Source: Neorhizobium huautlense
GTDB taxonomy: Bacteria; Pseudomonadota; Alphaproteobacteria; Rhizobiales; Rhizobiaceae
NCBI RefSeq assembly: GCF_002968575.1
Contig: NZ_PVBM01000020.1
Coordinates: 45,852 to 109,851, forward strand
Length of the DNA stretch: 64,000 nt
Direction of reading: 5' to 3'
In this document: piece after piece, positions 16,073 to 26,036 of the stretch
Position numbering within the stretch: position 1 is the stretch's first letter
Layout of the letters: each line of letters begins with the position of its first letter
Notes under the pieces: model-generated
The model's input: only the letters and a program-made list of their open reading frames with translations
Told to the model about the DNA's origin: nothing
The model's database searches: none
Made by a program: the position numbers and the translations under genes

Positions 16073-17575
16073 CTACCAAGACTTCAGCGCCCGCAGCGTC
16101 GGGGTCTTCTTGAAGATATGTTCGTCCATCCGGGCGAGAAGGCTGTCAAGCAGGCTGACTGCCTCACCAACGGCAGGTCCCTTATTGAGCATGACGCATT
16201 CCGCGCGGGCAGCCATGGCTGCGTCGGTCATCTCGCCGCGGGATGGCAGGCCGTCTTTTACCAGATCCTCTAGAACCTGCGTCGCCCAGACCGTCGGCAC
16301 GAAGGCGGCCTCGCAGATCCAGAGGATTTCCTCCTGCATTTCCGCCACCCGCTCGAAGCCGATCTCGGCGGCAAGATCGCCGCGGGCAATCATCACGCCG
16401 AAGGGGCGATTGCGGCAACGGGCACGTGCGATCAATGCCGGCAGATTTGTGACCGCTTGCGGCTGCTCGATCTTGGCGATGAGGCCAAGCGCATGCTCGC
16501 GCGGAGGATGTTCGCCAAGCGCCTCCTCCAGGAGGTCGATGTCGTCGGCACGGCTCACAAAGGAATAGCCGAGCATATCGGCATGGCGAATGATGGTGGC
16601 GAGATCGCTTTGATCCTTGGCGGTCAAGGGAGACAGACCAAGCGCCGTATCCGGCAGGTTCAGTCCTTTCTCTGCCTTCAACTTGGCACCGCCCGTTTTT
16701 GTATGCGTTATCCGAACGAGTGCCTCGCCGTCGCCAACGCTTTCGATCACGCCTTCCAGCTTGCCGTCATCATAGCGGATCCGGTCGCCGACCGAAACGC
16801 GTGTGACGATCTCGGGCAGCGAGACAGCCGCGCAGAAAGCGACCTCGGGCGTTGCGTAAGGCGTGCCCTTCGCCACCAACCGCAACAGATCGCCTGTCTC
16901 GATCCGCGATCCCTTTTCCGTCGCGACGGCTTCCGTGCGGATTTTCGGGCCTGCTATATCCATCAAGATCGTCAGGCGGCGACCGATGTCGGTTCCAGCG
17001 GCGTGCACGTGTCGTGCCATCTCCGTCCAGGCCTGCTCATCGTCATGGGCGCAGTTGATCCGCGCCACATCCATTCCGCGCCTGGCAAGATCGAGGATAA
17101 AGTCCGGCCGGCTCGCGGCCTCGCTTGGAAGCGTTACCATAATACGCCCTCGCCGGTTGGCGCGGGGCGGCCCGAAAAGCTCGTCCGTCGCCTGCGCCAG
17201 AAGATTTTCGCCCCGGAAGAACTCGCCCTCCGACGGCGACGCAAATTGCGGGTCGACGCCGCGCATCGCCGCAAGCGCAGCCAGAACGGCATCGATCGTC
17301 GGCAAGACCCGGCTCTCCAAGCGACCGAGCGAGGACAACCCCCGCCGCATCAGCTTTCTCTGCAGCGGCCTCAGATCATGGTGACGCAGCGAAAGATAGT
17401 GGCAGAGGTTTTCCAGCCCCGCCCGCTTGTCCCCGGCCAGTGGGTCTTCGCCCAGCAATCCGCCCAACATCGGTGCCCCTTGTTTGGCTATGTCGTGGCG
17501 CAGCGCAGACAGTTCTTCAGACAGATCGGCCAGGTCATCAGGCCTGGGAGCATTTTCCACCGCATGCTGCAGCAT
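16073..17575 (-). CDS. pyruvate kinase-like protein with N-terminal extension and no allosteric C-domain
   Basis: With the ATG at 17575 (AGGAG 8 bases before it; the frame is open to 17749) the protein has 500 residues. Its first about 135 residues are not part of classical PK. Then follow PK-like blocks: MVTLPSEAASRPD with VARINCAHDD (in place of NFSHG), LMDIAGPKIRTE, GGAKLKAEKGLNLPD, the catalytic-type Lys/Glu in LIAKIEQPQAV, IARGDLAAEIGFERVAEMQEE, and VMLNKGPAVGEAVSLLD ending the barrel. The C-terminal regulatory domain of normal PK is absent. It may make ATP and pyruvate from phosphoenolpyruvate, but altered motifs leave activity open. It is divergent from pta'-ackA-xfp. Confidence 0.8.
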   Translation of the reverse strand: MLQHAVENAPRPDDLADLSEELSALRHDIAKQGAPMLGGLLGEDPLAGDKRAGLENLCHYLSLRHHDLRPLQRKLMRRGLSSLGRLESRVLPTIDAVLAALAAMRGVDPQFASPSEGEFFRGENLLAQATDELFGPPRANRRGRIMVTLPSEAASRPDFILDLARRGMDVARINCAHDDEQAWTEMARHVHAAGTDIGRRLTILMDIAGPKIRTEAVATEKGSRIETGDLLRLVAKGTPYATPEVAFCAAVSLPEIVTRVSVGDRIRYDDGKLEGVIESVGDGEALVRITHTKTGGAKLKAEKGLNLPDTALGLSPLTAKDQSDLATIIRHADMLGYSFVSRADDIDLLEEALGEHPPREHALGLIAKIEQPQAVTNLPALIARARCRNRPFGVMIARGDLAAEIGFERVAEMQEEILWICEAAFVPTVWATQVLEDLVKDGLPSRGEMTDAAMAARAECVMLNKGPAVGEAVSLLDSLLARMDEHIFKKTPTLRALKSW

Positions 17576-17647
17576 CGCTGTTCTCCTTTGGATGATTTCC
17601 TGCAGCCTGCATCGCGAAGAAAATTCTTCATGACGGCCGGCCGCGCC

Positions 17648-17661
17648 TTGCGCTGCGTCAA
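17648..17661. promoter_or_regulatory. FixK-type box between the PK-like gene and pta'-ackA-xfp
   Basis: TTGCGCTGCGTCAA (TTGACGCAGCGCAA on the other strand) fits the relaxed FixK consensus TTG(A/C)-N6-(T/G)CAA. It lies 72 bp before the PK-like start and 77 bp before the pta-remnant ATG, so it may serve both directions. Confidence 0.5.
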
Positions 17662-17726
17662 GGAAGCCGTGAACCCGGCATGCGACACAAAGGCCAAAGC
17701 CAGCCTCGCCTGGCGAATTCTTCGTT

Positions 17727-17915
17727 GGGGCCGGTAACATGCTTGCCAAACAGCCGATCTATTTTGCCGAAGCCGACGCGGCGGGACTGGTCGGAGGCGC
17801 CCGCGTTCCTATCCTTCTGACAAATCGCGCCGAGCCGGCCGAGGTTCGCACTGCATCGGCAGCTCTTGTGGCGCTCATGGCGGCCGGAAATCGCAAGACA
17901 ATGGATATCCCATGA
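17727..17915 (+). pseudogene. C-terminal remnant of phosphate acetyltransferase (pta)
   Basis: The frame reads GAGNMLAKQPIYFAEADAAG, then LVGGARVPILLTNRAEPAEV..., which matches the end of the Pta catalytic domain (family pattern AGNxLAKQL...ADAAGxVLGARVPIxLTSRAD). Nothing Pta-like is found upstream of about 17727: the frame is unrelated and hits a stop at 17670. From the ATG at 17739 it encodes 58 residues, about one sixth of the catalytic domain, so it cannot make acetyl-phosphate from acetyl-CoA. Its TGA overlaps the ackA ATG (ATGA), which suggests it now serves as a translational lead-in for ackA. Confidence 0.75.
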
Positions 17916-19108
17916 CCGACAAACTCCTCCTGACCTTCAATGCCGGTTCATCGACGGTGAAGATCGGCATCTTCAGGTTGGACGGCCATGGGGCCGCTCG
18001 TGTCGGCAAGGCGGTCGTCGATTTTGCAGATCAGCCCCCGGTGCTGCATCTCAAGGAAGGTCCGGAGCAATTTGAACTGCCTTTGAAGGGCGAGGCCGGC
18101 GACGATCTTGCGGAACTCATCGGCGAAGTCTTCCGGGAACTCGGCAAGCATTTCGATCTCGAGGCCGTTATGGCCGCAGGCCACCGGATCGTCCACGGCG
18201 GCGATATATTCGACGGGCCGGTGGAACTGGAAGCAGAAACGCTCGAAAGCATCAGGAAGCTGACTGAGCTCGCGCCGTTGCATCAGCCCCAGGCACTTAG
18301 GCTTATCAGGGCCGTGAGGCATCTCCGCCCGTCGCTTTTCCAGACCGGCTCCTTCGATACGACCTTTCACGCGAGCCAGCCTGACCTCGTTCGGCGTCTG
18401 GCCATTCCGCGAGCCTATCACGACCGGGGCATCAAGCGGTACGGGTTCCACGGTCTTTCCTACCGTCACGTGAAGGGCGCTCTCGTGAAAAAGGCTCCCG
18501 ACATTGCCGATGGCAAGGTGGTCATCGCGCATCTCGGCAGCGGCGCCAGCCTTTGCGCCATAGAAAACGGTGCGAGCCGCGATTCCAGCATGGGCTTTTC
18601 AACGCTCGACGGCGTTCCGATGGCGACACGTCCGGGCTGGCTTGATCCGGGCGTCCTGCTGCATTTCCTTGGCCCACTCGGCAAGTCTGTCCGGGAAGTC
18701 GAGGAAATTCTCTATCACCATTGCGGTCTTCTCGGCGTCTCCGGTGTCAGCGGCGACATCCGCGAACTTATCAATGACGGCGGCAGGGAGGCGCGCGAAG
18801 CGGTCGATCTCTTCATATTCAGGATCGCCGGAGAAATCTGCCGCCTGGCCTCGACGCTCGGAGGGTTGGACGGCCTCGTATTCACCGCCGGCATCGGCGA
18901 AAACCAGCCGATTATCCGCGAACGCGTCGCCGACCGACTGCTCTGGTTGGGTGTCGAACTCGATGCCGCAGCCAACGGCAGGAACGCCTCTAAAATCAGT
19001 ACCCCAACAAGCCATGTCGCAGTCCATGTCATTCCGACGGACGAAGAACAGATGATCGCCGACGAATGTCTTTCTGTTCTGAAAGCGAACGATCGCGTGC
19101 CGGCCTAA
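17912..19108 (+). CDS. ackA: acetate kinase
   Basis: Interconverts acetyl-phosphate plus ADP with acetate plus ATP. The 398 residues show the family sites: [11 protein letters not shown] (N-terminal phosphate loop), [63 protein letters not shown] and [10 protein letters not shown]. The ATG overlaps the stop of the pta remnant. Phosphoketolase follows 23 bp downstream, which supplies acetyl-phosphate, so the likely direction is ATP formation. Confidence 0.96.
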   Translation: MTDKLLLTFNAGSSTVKIGIFRLDGHGAARVGKAVVDFADQPPVLHLKEGPEQFELPLKGEAGDDLAELIGEVFRELGKHFDLEAVMAAGHRIVHGGDIFDGPVELEAETLESIRKLTELAPLHQPQALRLIRAVRHLRPSLFQTGSFDTTFHASQPDLVRRLAIPRAYHDRGIKRYGFHGLSYRHVKGALVKKAPDIADGKVVIAHLGSGASLCAIENGASRDSSMGFSTLDGVPMATRPGWLDPGVLLHFLGPLGKSVREVEEILYHHCGLLGVSGVSGDIRELINDGGREAREAVDLFIFRIAGEICRLASTLGGLDGLVFTAGIGENQPIIRERVADRLLWLGVELDAAANGRNASKISTPTSHVAVHVIPTDEEQMIADECLSVLKANDRVPA

Positions 19109-19131
19109 CGGCCCAGCCCAAGGAGAAGTCG

Positions 19132-21522
19132 ATGCAGCTTAACGTGCCCCTTCCCACACAGCCCGAGATCGGCCCGCAAGAGCTGGCGCTGCTGGACCGC
19201 TATTGGCGCGCCGCCAATTATCTTTCCGTGGGGCAGATCTATCTGCTCGACAATCCCCTTCTGCGCGAGCCGCTGAAGCCCGAACACATCAAGCCTCGCC
19301 TGCTCGGCCACTGGGGCACGACGCCCGGCCTCAACTTCATCTATACCCACCTCAACCGCGTCATCCGTCACCGCGATATCGGCATGATCTATGTCTGCGG
19401 CCCCGGACACGGCGGGCCTGGCATGGTCGCCAGCACCTATCTCGAAGGCAGCTACAGCGAGATCTATCCGGATATCGGCCAAGACGCCGAGGGCATGAAA
19501 AGGCTCTTCAGGCAGTTTTCCTTTCCAGGCGGCATTCCGAGCCACGCGGCGCCTGAAACACCCGGCTCCACCCACGAAGGGGGCGAGCTCGGCTATGCGC
19601 TGGTGCATGCCTACGGCGCCGCCTTCGACAACCCCGATCTCGTCGTCGCCTGCGTCGTCGGCGACGGCGAGGCCGAGACCGGACCGCTTGCGGCAAGCTG
19701 GCAGTCGAACAAATTCATTAATCCGGCTCGCGATGGCGCGGTTCTGCCGATCCTGCATCTTAACGGCTACAAGATCGCCAATCCGACCGTGCTGTCGCGG
19801 ATGAGCGACGAAGACCTCGACCATCTCTTCCGCGGCCATGGCTACGAGCCTTTCTTCGTCGAAGGGCACGAGCCGGAAAAGATGCACAGGCAGATGGCTG
19901 CCGTACTCGATCAGGCATTCGACCGCATCAGGACGATCCAGAGCGAAGCCCGCGAAGGCAAGGCCGGCGACCAGTGCCCGCGCTGGCCGATGATCGTGCT
20001 GCGCAGCCCCAAGGGCTGGACGGGGCCAAAGGAGGTGGACGGCAAGAAGGTCGAGGACTTCTGGCGGGCCCACCAGGTACCCGTCGCCAATTGCCGCGGG
20101 GACGCCGGGCACCGCAAAATCCTCGAAGACTGGATGCGGAGCTACAATCCGGACGATCTGTTCGATGCGGACGGGCGACTGAAGGAGGAGTTGAGGGCGC
20201 TGGCACCGAAAGGCGAACGCCGGATGGGCGCCAACCCGCACGCCAATGGCGGTCTCCTGCGCAAGGAGCTCGCCCTGCCGGAGATCCGCGATTACGCGGT
20301 GCCGGTGACCGAGCGCGGCGCGCTGATGGTGCAGACAACGGAGATCCTCGGCAAATACCTGCGCGACGTGCTGAAGCTCAACGACGCCCACTCGAATTTC
20401 CGCATCTTCGGCCCCGACGAAACGGAGTCCAACCGGCTAGGAGCCGTCTTCGAGGCCACAGATCGTGTCTGGATGGAGAGGATCGAGCCTTATGACGTGC
20501 ACCTTGCGCGCGACGGCCGGGTGATGGAGGTGCTCTCGGAACATCTTTGCCAGGGCTGGTTGGAAGGCTACCTGCTGACCGGCCGGCACGGCTTCTTCTC
20601 CTGCTACGAAGCCTTCATCCATATCGTCGATTCGATGTTCAACCAGCACGCCAAGTGGCTGAAGGTTTCCCGGGAACTGCCCTGGAGAAAGCCGATCTCT
20701 TCGCTTAACTACCTGCTGACCTCGCATGTCTGGCGGCAGGACCATAACGGCTTTTCCCATCAGGACCCCGGTTTCGTCGATCTCGTCGCCAACAAGAAAG
20801 CGGATATCGTGCGCATCTACCTGCCGCCGGATGCCAATACCCTTTTGTGGGTCGGAGACCATTGCCTGAGGACCTGGGACCGCATCAACGTCATCGTTGC
20901 CGGCAAGCAGCCGGAGCCGCAATGGCTGACGATGGACGAGGCCGTTGCGCATTGCGAGGCCGGAGCCGGTATCTGGGCCTGGGCCGGTAACGAGGACGGC
21001 GCAGTCGCGCCCGACGTCGTCATGGCATGCGCCGGCGACGTCCCGACCATGGAAACGCTCGCGGCCGTCGCCCTCCTGCGGGAGGCGATACCGGAACTCA
21101 AGATCCGCGTGGTCAATGTCGTCGACCTGATGGCCCTGCAATCGAAGGAACACCACCCGCACGGCCTTGCCGACGAGGAATTCGACCGCCTCTTCACCAC
21201 CGACCGGCCGGTGATCTTTGCCTATCACGGCTATCCTTATCTCATCCACCGGATGACCTATAAGCGCATCAACCACGGCAATATCCACGTCCGCGGTTTC
21301 GTGGAGGAAGGTACCACGACCACGCCCTTCGACATGACCGTGTTGAACGAACTCGACCGGTACCATCTTGCGATCGAGGCGATCGAACGCGTCCCGGGCC
21401 TCAAGGCGAAAGCAGGTCACGTCGTGGAAGTCCTGCAGGCCAAGCTTGACGAACACCATCACTATGTCAGGGAATACGGCGAAGACATGCCGGAGATCCA
21501 GAACTGGAGATGGAAACGTTAG
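19132..21522 (+). CDS. xfp: phosphoketolase (xylulose-5-P / fructose-6-P)
   Basis: Thiamine-diphosphate enzyme cleaving xylulose-5-phosphate (and often fructose-6-phosphate) to acetyl-phosphate plus glyceraldehyde-3-phosphate (or erythrose-4-phosphate). The 796 residues match the family length. Visible motifs include [70 protein letters not shown] with a TPP/Mg site, and [19 protein letters not shown] precedes the ATG at 19132. Together with ackA it forms an oxygen-independent ATP-yielding bypass of lower glycolysis. Confidence 0.96.
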   Translation: MQLNVPLPTQPEIGPQELALLDRYWRAANYLSVGQIYLLDNPLLREPLKPEHIKPRLLGHWGTTPGLNFIYTHLNRVIRHRDIGMIYVCGPGHGGPGMVASTYLEGSYSEIYPDIGQDAEGMKRLFRQFSFPGGIPSHAAPETPGSTHEGGELGYALVHAYGAAFDNPDLVVACVVGDGEAETGPLAASWQSNKFINPARDGAVLPILHLNGYKIANPTVLSRMSDEDLDHLFRGHGYEPFFVEGHEPEKMHRQMAAVLDQAFDRIRTIQSEAREGKAGDQCPRWPMIVLRSPKGWTGPKEVDGKKVEDFWRAHQVPVANCRGDAGHRKILEDWMRSYNPDDLFDADGRLKEELRALAPKGERRMGANPHANGGLLRKELALPEIRDYAVPVTERGALMVQTTEILGKYLRDVLKLNDAHSNFRIFGPDETESNRLGAVFEATDRVWMERIEPYDVHLARDGRVMEVLSEHLCQGWLEGYLLTGRHGFFSCYEAFIHIVDSMFNQHAKWLKVSRELPWRKPISSLNYLLTSHVWRQDHNGFSHQDPGFVDLVANKKADIVRIYLPPDANTLLWVGDHCLRTWDRINVIVAGKQPEPQWLTMDEAVAHCEAGAGIWAWAGNEDGAVAPDVVMACAGDVPTMETLAAVALLREAIPELKIRVVNVVDLMALQSKEHHPHGLADEEFDRLFTTDRPVIFAYHGYPYLIHRMTYKRINHGNIHVRGFVEEGTTTTPFDMTVLNELDRYHLAIEAIERVPGLKAKAGHVVEVLQAKLDEHHHYVREYGEDMPEIQNWRWKR

Positions 21523-21536
21523 GCGGCGCATCCGAA

Positions 21537-21550
21537 TTGATGGATGTCAA
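21537..21550. promoter_or_regulatory. FNR/FixK-type box before the P-type ATPase
   Basis: TTGATGGATGTCAA matches TTGAY-N4-RTCAA in both halves. It is 14 bp after the xfp stop and 88 bp before the ATPase ATG, a normal distance for an activator site at about -41. Confidence 0.7.
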
Positions 21551-21638
21551 TGGCCGGTGATTTGCGTCAGGTATTGTCTTCAGAAAAGCCGCTCGGACCC
21601 GCCACGGGTTCGAGGTCGGTTTTTGCTGGAGCCCTTAT

Positions 21639-24305
21639 ATGTCCGTCCCGTCTCTGCGATTCAGTGATCCTCCTCTCCATGAAAGCTGCTTACGGGGATT
21701 ATCGGCCGAGGAGGCGGAGGCGCGGCTCGCCGAGCATGGCCAGAACCTATTGCCGGCCCCGCAAGCACCGTCGCTGTGGGTCATTTTCCTGCGCCAGTTC
21801 CGCAGCCCGCTGATCTATATTCTGCTGCTGGCAGCCGCCGTATCCCTGGCGGCGGGCGAAGCGGAAGATGCCGCCTTTATCGGCGCCGTGCTCCTCCTGA
21901 ACGGTATCATAGGAACCATGCAGGAATACTCCGCGGGCCGCGCCGCAGCGGCGCTTCGCGCGCTTGAACAGCCGTATGCCGTTGTTTTCAGGGACGGCCA
22001 GGTGCAGGAAATCGAAGCACGCCTTCTCGTCCACGGCGATCTTGTGCAGCTCGAGGCGGGCGGAAGGGTTCCGGCCGATGTCTCGCTGGTCGAAGCCAGT
22101 GATCTTCTCTGTGACGAATCGCTGCTGACCGGCGAGTCCCTTCCCGCGCGAAAGAGACTTCCCCTGCCGGGCACGCCGCCCGAAGGTCGGGAGGCCGCGA
22201 TGGCATTCGCGGGAACCCTGATTACGCGCGGTCGCGGCAAAGGCGTCGTCACCGCGACGGGACTTTCCACCGAGATCGGGCGGATCGCTTCCGAGATCAG
22301 CAAGGCGTCCATCTCGCAACCGCCGCTGATGATCCGGCTTGCCCGCTTTTCGAATATCATCGCCTGGACGGTGGGGATTGCCTCAATCGTGCTCGTGGCC
22401 GTCGGGCTTTTGCGCGGCATGGCCTGGAGCGACCTGTTCCTGATGTCCGTCGGCCTCGCCGTCAGCGCCATTCCGGAAGGGTTGCCGATCGCCATATCGA
22501 TTGCGCTCGCAATCAGCATGCGTCGCATGGCCAGGCGAAATGTCATCGTCCGACGAATGCCGGCGGTCGAGTCGCTTGGATCCTGCACGATGATCGCAAC
22601 CGACAAGACCGGAACATTGACCCTGAACGACCTGACGGTGACGGATATCCGCCTGCCCGACGGCACCGACCTGCTGCTGGATGCCGGACAGGATCTCGAC
22701 GCATGCGAGATCCGGGGCTCCGATCTGAGTTCTTCCGAAGCACGCAACCGGGCCGCGAGACTGCTGCAGGCGGCATTGTTACCGAACGAAGGCTCGCTCT
22801 CACGCGATGGCGACGGCTGGAAAGGCGTCGGCGATACGGTCGACGTCGCGCTGCTGGCGGCCGCCCATAAAGGCGGTCTTACCCAGGATACGATGGTGGA
22901 AACCTATCCCCTCGTCGGCCGCATTCCCTACGAGCCGGATCTCAAATATGCGGCGTCCTTCCATCGAAGCGGCGAACGCATTCGCATTTTCGTCAAGGGC
23001 TCGGCTGAAATCCTGATTGACATGGCCGATCGGATGGATACGGGCAAAGGCGTCGTGCCGATCGAACGTCTAACGCTTCTACGGCAGAAGGAAAAAATGG
23101 CGGAGCGCGGCCTGCGCGTACTCGCCTTTGCCGAAGGAGAAATCCGAAGCGGCGCGGACGAGACCTTTGGCCACCACCACCTCGTCGATCTTGTTTTCCT
23201 TGGTCTGGCAGGTATGCAGGACCCCATCCGTCCGGAAGTTCCCCAGGCGATCCGCGACTGCCACGCGGCGGGAGTCCAGGTCGCAATGGTGACAGGCGAC
23301 GATCCGAAAACGGCAGCGGCCATCGCCGCCGAAGCCGGATTGGCTTTCAGGCAGGATCAGGTGACGACGGGTGAAGAGGTAGATCGCGCCGAAGCGGCGG
23401 GACAGGCCGCCCTCGACGAGTTGACGCGCCGCGTCCGGATTTACGCCCGCGTCGCCCCGGCCCAGAAGCTGTCGATCGTCCTTTCGCTGGCGCGCAACGG
23501 CCATTTCGTTGCCGTCACGGGAGATGGCGTCAACGACGCGCCGGCGCTCAAACATGCCCATGTCGGCGTGGCAATGGGCCGGAAGGGTACGGAGGTCGCC
23601 AAAGAGAGCGCCGACATCGTCGTCACGGACGACAACTTCGCCTCCATCGTCAGCGGGATCCGCGAGGGTCGCACCGCCTATTCGAATATCCGCAAAGTTA
23701 TCCTGATGCTGGTCGCCACGGGTGCGGCCGAAATCCTGCTCTTCCTGCTGGCGATCCCGCTCGGCCTGCCGATGCCGCTGCTGCCGGTGCAGCTCCTGTG
23801 GCTCAATCTCGTTACAAACGGCATCCAGGACGTCGCACTGGCCGGAGAGAAGCCGGAGGGAGACGAGCTCGCCCGGCCGCCGCGGCGCCCGAAGGAGCCG
23901 ACATTCGACCGCCTGATGATCCGCCGCATCCTCCTGTCCACCCTCGTGATCGGCGGTGGCGGTTTCGCCGCCTTCTATTGGCTTCTCGAACAGGGATACG
24001 AAGTGTCCGCAGCGCGCAACATGCTGCTTCTGCTTTTCGTCATGTTCGAGAATGTTCAGACCTTTACCTGCCGATCGGAACGACGCTCGATTTTCTCGTT
24101 CAACTTTTTCGGCAATCCGCTGCTCATCTTGACCGTCGTCGCAGCGCAGGCCCTGCATATCTCGGCGATGTATATCCCCTGGTTTCGGGATACGCTCGAG
24201 CTTGCCCCGATATCCCTTTCCGAATGGGCCTTGATGCTGCTTGCCGCATCGTCAATCCTGCTGGTGAGCGAACTGGACAAATGGCGTTGCCGCAAGGCAG
24301 CATGA
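21639..24305 (+). CDS. cation-transporting P-type ATPase (P2 type)
   Basis: An 888-residue inner-membrane ion pump. Order of motifs: actuator LLTGES (about 165), M4 with SAIPEGLPIAISIALAI, phosphorylation site DKTGTLTLN (about 321), nucleotide-binding KGSAEIL, AMVTGDDPKTAAA, hinge VAVTGDGVNDAPALK (about 626), and M6 with LWLNLVTNGIQDVALAGE. The PEGLP and NLVTNGxxD signatures place it in the P2 group near Ca2+/Na+-type pumps, but the ion is not certain. No N-terminal metal-binding domain, so it is not a CopA/ZntA-type exporter. Driven by an anaerobox promoter, with the NUDIX gene following. Confidence 0.9.
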   Translation: MSVPSLRFSDPPLHESCLRGLSAEEAEARLAEHGQNLLPAPQAPSLWVIFLRQFRSPLIYILLLAAAVSLAAGEAEDAAFIGAVLLLNGIIGTMQEYSAGRAAAALRALEQPYAVVFRDGQVQEIEARLLVHGDLVQLEAGGRVPADVSLVEASDLLCDESLLTGESLPARKRLPLPGTPPEGREAAMAFAGTLITRGRGKGVVTATGLSTEIGRIASEISKASISQPPLMIRLARFSNIIAWTVGIASIVLVAVGLLRGMAWSDLFLMSVGLAVSAIPEGLPIAISIALAISMRRMARRNVIVRRMPAVESLGSCTMIATDKTGTLTLNDLTVTDIRLPDGTDLLLDAGQDLDACEIRGSDLSSSEARNRAARLLQAALLPNEGSLSRDGDGWKGVGDTVDVALLAAAHKGGLTQDTMVETYPLVGRIPYEPDLKYAASFHRSGERIRIFVKGSAEILIDMADRMDTGKGVVPIERLTLLRQKEKMAERGLRVLAFAEGEIRSGADETFGHHHLVDLVFLGLAGMQDPIRPEVPQAIRDCHAAGVQVAMVTGDDPKTAAAIAAEAGLAFRQDQVTTGEEVDRAEAAGQAALDELTRRVRIYARVAPAQKLSIVLSLARNGHFVAVTGDGVNDAPALKHAHVGVAMGRKGTEVAKESADIVVTDDNFASIVSGIREGRTAYSNIRKVILMLVATGAAEILLFLLAIPLGLPMPLLPVQLLWLNLVTNGIQDVALAGEKPEGDELARPPRRPKEPTFDRLMIRRILLSTLVIGGGGFAAFYWLLEQGYEVSAARNMLLLLFVMFENVQTFTCRSERRSIFSFNFFGNPLLILTVVAAQALHISAMYIPWFRDTLELAPISLSEWALMLLAASSILLVSELDKWRCRKAA

Positions 24306-24333
24306 GCGCTCGATCGTCCGGGAGTTGCATCTG

Positions 24334-24813
24334 ATGCCGAAGCGCAGCGCAGGTCTCTTGATATTTCGACGACAGGGTGAGGATCTACAGGTTCTCCTGG
24401 TGCATCCGGGAGGACCGTTCTGGGCGCGCAAGGACGATGGCGCCTGGTCCATTCCGAAGGGCCTTGTGGAAGACGGCGAGGACGAACTTGGCGCCGCCAT
24501 CCGCGAGGCGGCGGAGGAAATCGGAACCACCATCGAGGGCTCCTTCGAGCGACTGGGGGAATACAGGCAACCCGGCGGCAAGAGGGTTCTGGTCTGGGCA
24601 GTCGAAGCCGATCCCCCGATCGATGAAGGCCACCTGGTCAGCAATCTGTTCTCGCTGGAATGGCCACCGCGCTCGGGTGTCTTTAGACAATTCCCGGAGG
24701 TGGACCGGGCCGGCTGGTTTTCCATTGCCGAGGCAAGGCAGAAAATCTTGAAAGGACAGGAGCCGATCCTCAACGATTTCATGGATCCGGCCACGACCGC
24801 TCGGCAACATTGA
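24334..24813 (+). CDS. NUDIX hydrolase
   Basis: A 159-residue NUDIX protein starting MPKRSAGLLIFRRQG. The Nudix box is complete: GLVEDGEDELGAAIREAAEEIGT (about residues 43-65; G-x5-E-x7-REUxEExGU). The ATG at 24334 has GGAG 9 bases before it; an in-frame TTG at 24325 is a weaker choice. Similar single-domain proteins hydrolyse NTP, diadenosine polyphosphates or sugar-nucleotides; the substrate here is not evident. It lies 28 bp after the P-type ATPase, same operon. The FixK-type box of the next operon overlaps its stop codon. Confidence 0.9.
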   Translation: MPKRSAGLLIFRRQGEDLQVLLVHPGGPFWARKDDGAWSIPKGLVEDGEDELGAAIREAAEEIGTTIEGSFERLGEYRQPGGKRVLVWAVEADPPIDEGHLVSNLFSLEWPPRSGVFRQFPEVDRAGWFSIAEARQKILKGQEPILNDFMDPATTARQH

Positions 24814-24823
24814 TCCGCATCAA
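24810..24823. promoter_or_regulatory. FNR/FixK-type box before the HlyD/ABC operon
   Basis: TTGATCCGCATCAA is a near-ideal anaerobox (TTGAT-N4-ATCAA, complete 5-bp half-sites). It overlaps the NUDIX stop codon and lies 126 bp before the GTG of the HlyD-like gene. Confidence 0.75.
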
Positions 24824-24949
24824 TGTCGTCTGGATGGTGACGGGCGATCAGATAGCACCGCAAGACGAAGCCGAGAGCGTCGACAACAGCAATCATACTC
24901 AAGGCTTTCGCGCCTGCCGCAAACCCCAGATGTCCGATGGAGCCATACA

Positions 24950-26020
24950 GTGAATCGCACCGGGAAAATTGCCATCGTCCTCGCCATTGTCGGGTTGGCC
25001 GCAGGTTCTGCCTGGAAATATCTACAGGACCGCAGCGCCGAACAAGCGCTGCGCGGTATCGCCAGCGGCAATGGACGCATTGAAGCCACGGAGATCGATA
25101 TAGCCGCACGGACAGCCGGCCGCCTTTCGGACGTGCTCGTCAAGGAAGGCGATTTTGTCGAAGTCGGGCAGATTCTGGCCCGGATGGATATCGAACAGCT
25201 GACCGCCGAGAAACGGGAGGCCGAGGCGCAGCTTTCAAGGGCGAGGATCGGCATCGACACGGCCCGAAGCTTCGTCACCCAAAGGGAAGCAGAAAAGGAG
25301 GCCGCGGCCGCGGCCGTTGCACAAAACGAGGTGGAACTCCAGTCGGCTCGAAAGAGGCTTGCCCGCAGCGAGCAGCTTTCCCGCAGCGGCTCGGTCTCGG
25401 AGCAGGTTCTTGACGACGACCGCGCTCGCGTCGACACATCGGTCGCAACCGTCGCAGCCGCTAGGGCGAGGCTTGCGGCAACCGACGCAGCCATCGGTTC
25501 GGCCAGATCCCAGGTGATTGACGCAGAAGCATCAGTCGAAGCGGCGCAGGCGACGATCGCCAGGATCGAGGCGGACCTGCGCGATTGCGAACTCAAGGCG
25601 CCGCGCAGCGGCCGGATCCAATACCTGGTCGCCCGGCCCGGCGAAGTTGTCGCCGCCGGCGGACGGGTTCTCAACATGCTGGATATCGGTGATGTCTACA
25701 TGACCTTCTTCCTGCCGACTGCCGAGGCCGGGCGGACCGCCATCGGCAGCGAGGCGCGCATCGTTCTCGACGCCGCACCCCAATACGTCATCCCGGCCAG
25801 GATATCCTTCGTTTCGGACATCGCGCAGTTCACGCCCAAGACGGTCGAGACGGAGGAGGAGCGTCAGAAGCTGATGTTCCGCCTGCGCGCCCAGGTCCCG
25901 CGGGAACTCCTGCAGAAATACGTGGCGCAGGTGAAGACCGGACTTCCGGGTCGGACCTATGTCAAAATCGATTCCAACGCCGCATGGCCGGCCGCGCTAG
26001 CTCAACCGCTTACGCCTTGA
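24950..26020 (+). CDS. HlyD/EmrA-family periplasmic adaptor of an ABC exporter
   Basis: A 356-residue membrane-fusion protein (YhiI-like). One N-terminal transmembrane helix (about 6-24, [19 protein letters not shown]), a lipoyl-type segment [21 protein letters not shown] with [17 protein letters not shown], a long Ala/Glu/Arg-rich coiled coil (about 85-205), then the second half of the lipoyl domain [25 protein letters not shown] and a beta-barrel. Start is GTG with GGAG 8 bases upstream. It is followed at once by a double-NBD ABC protein and an ABC-2 permease, so it should link that transporter to the outer membrane. Confidence 0.9.
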   Translation: MNRTGKIAIVLAIVGLAAGSAWKYLQDRSAEQALRGIASGNGRIEATEIDIAARTAGRLSDVLVKEGDFVEVGQILARMDIEQLTAEKREAEAQLSRARIGIDTARSFVTQREAEKEAAAAAVAQNEVELQSARKRLARSEQLSRSGSVSEQVLDDDRARVDTSVATVAAARARLAATDAAIGSARSQVIDAEASVEAAQATIARIEADLRDCELKAPRSGRIQYLVARPGEVVAAGGRVLNMLDIGDVYMTFFLPTAEAGRTAIGSEARIVLDAAPQYVIPARISFVSDIAQFTPKTVETEEERQKLMFRLRAQVPRELLQKYVAQVKTGLPGRTYVKIDSNAAWPAALAQPLTP

Positions 26021-26036
26021 TTTGGAGCAGTCAGCC

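Noticed and set aside
24252..25109. Minus-strand frame over the NUDIX/HlyD junction with weak transposase-like words
   Set aside because: It overlaps two well-supported plus-strand genes and a regulatory box; similarity is too weak to claim an IS remnant.
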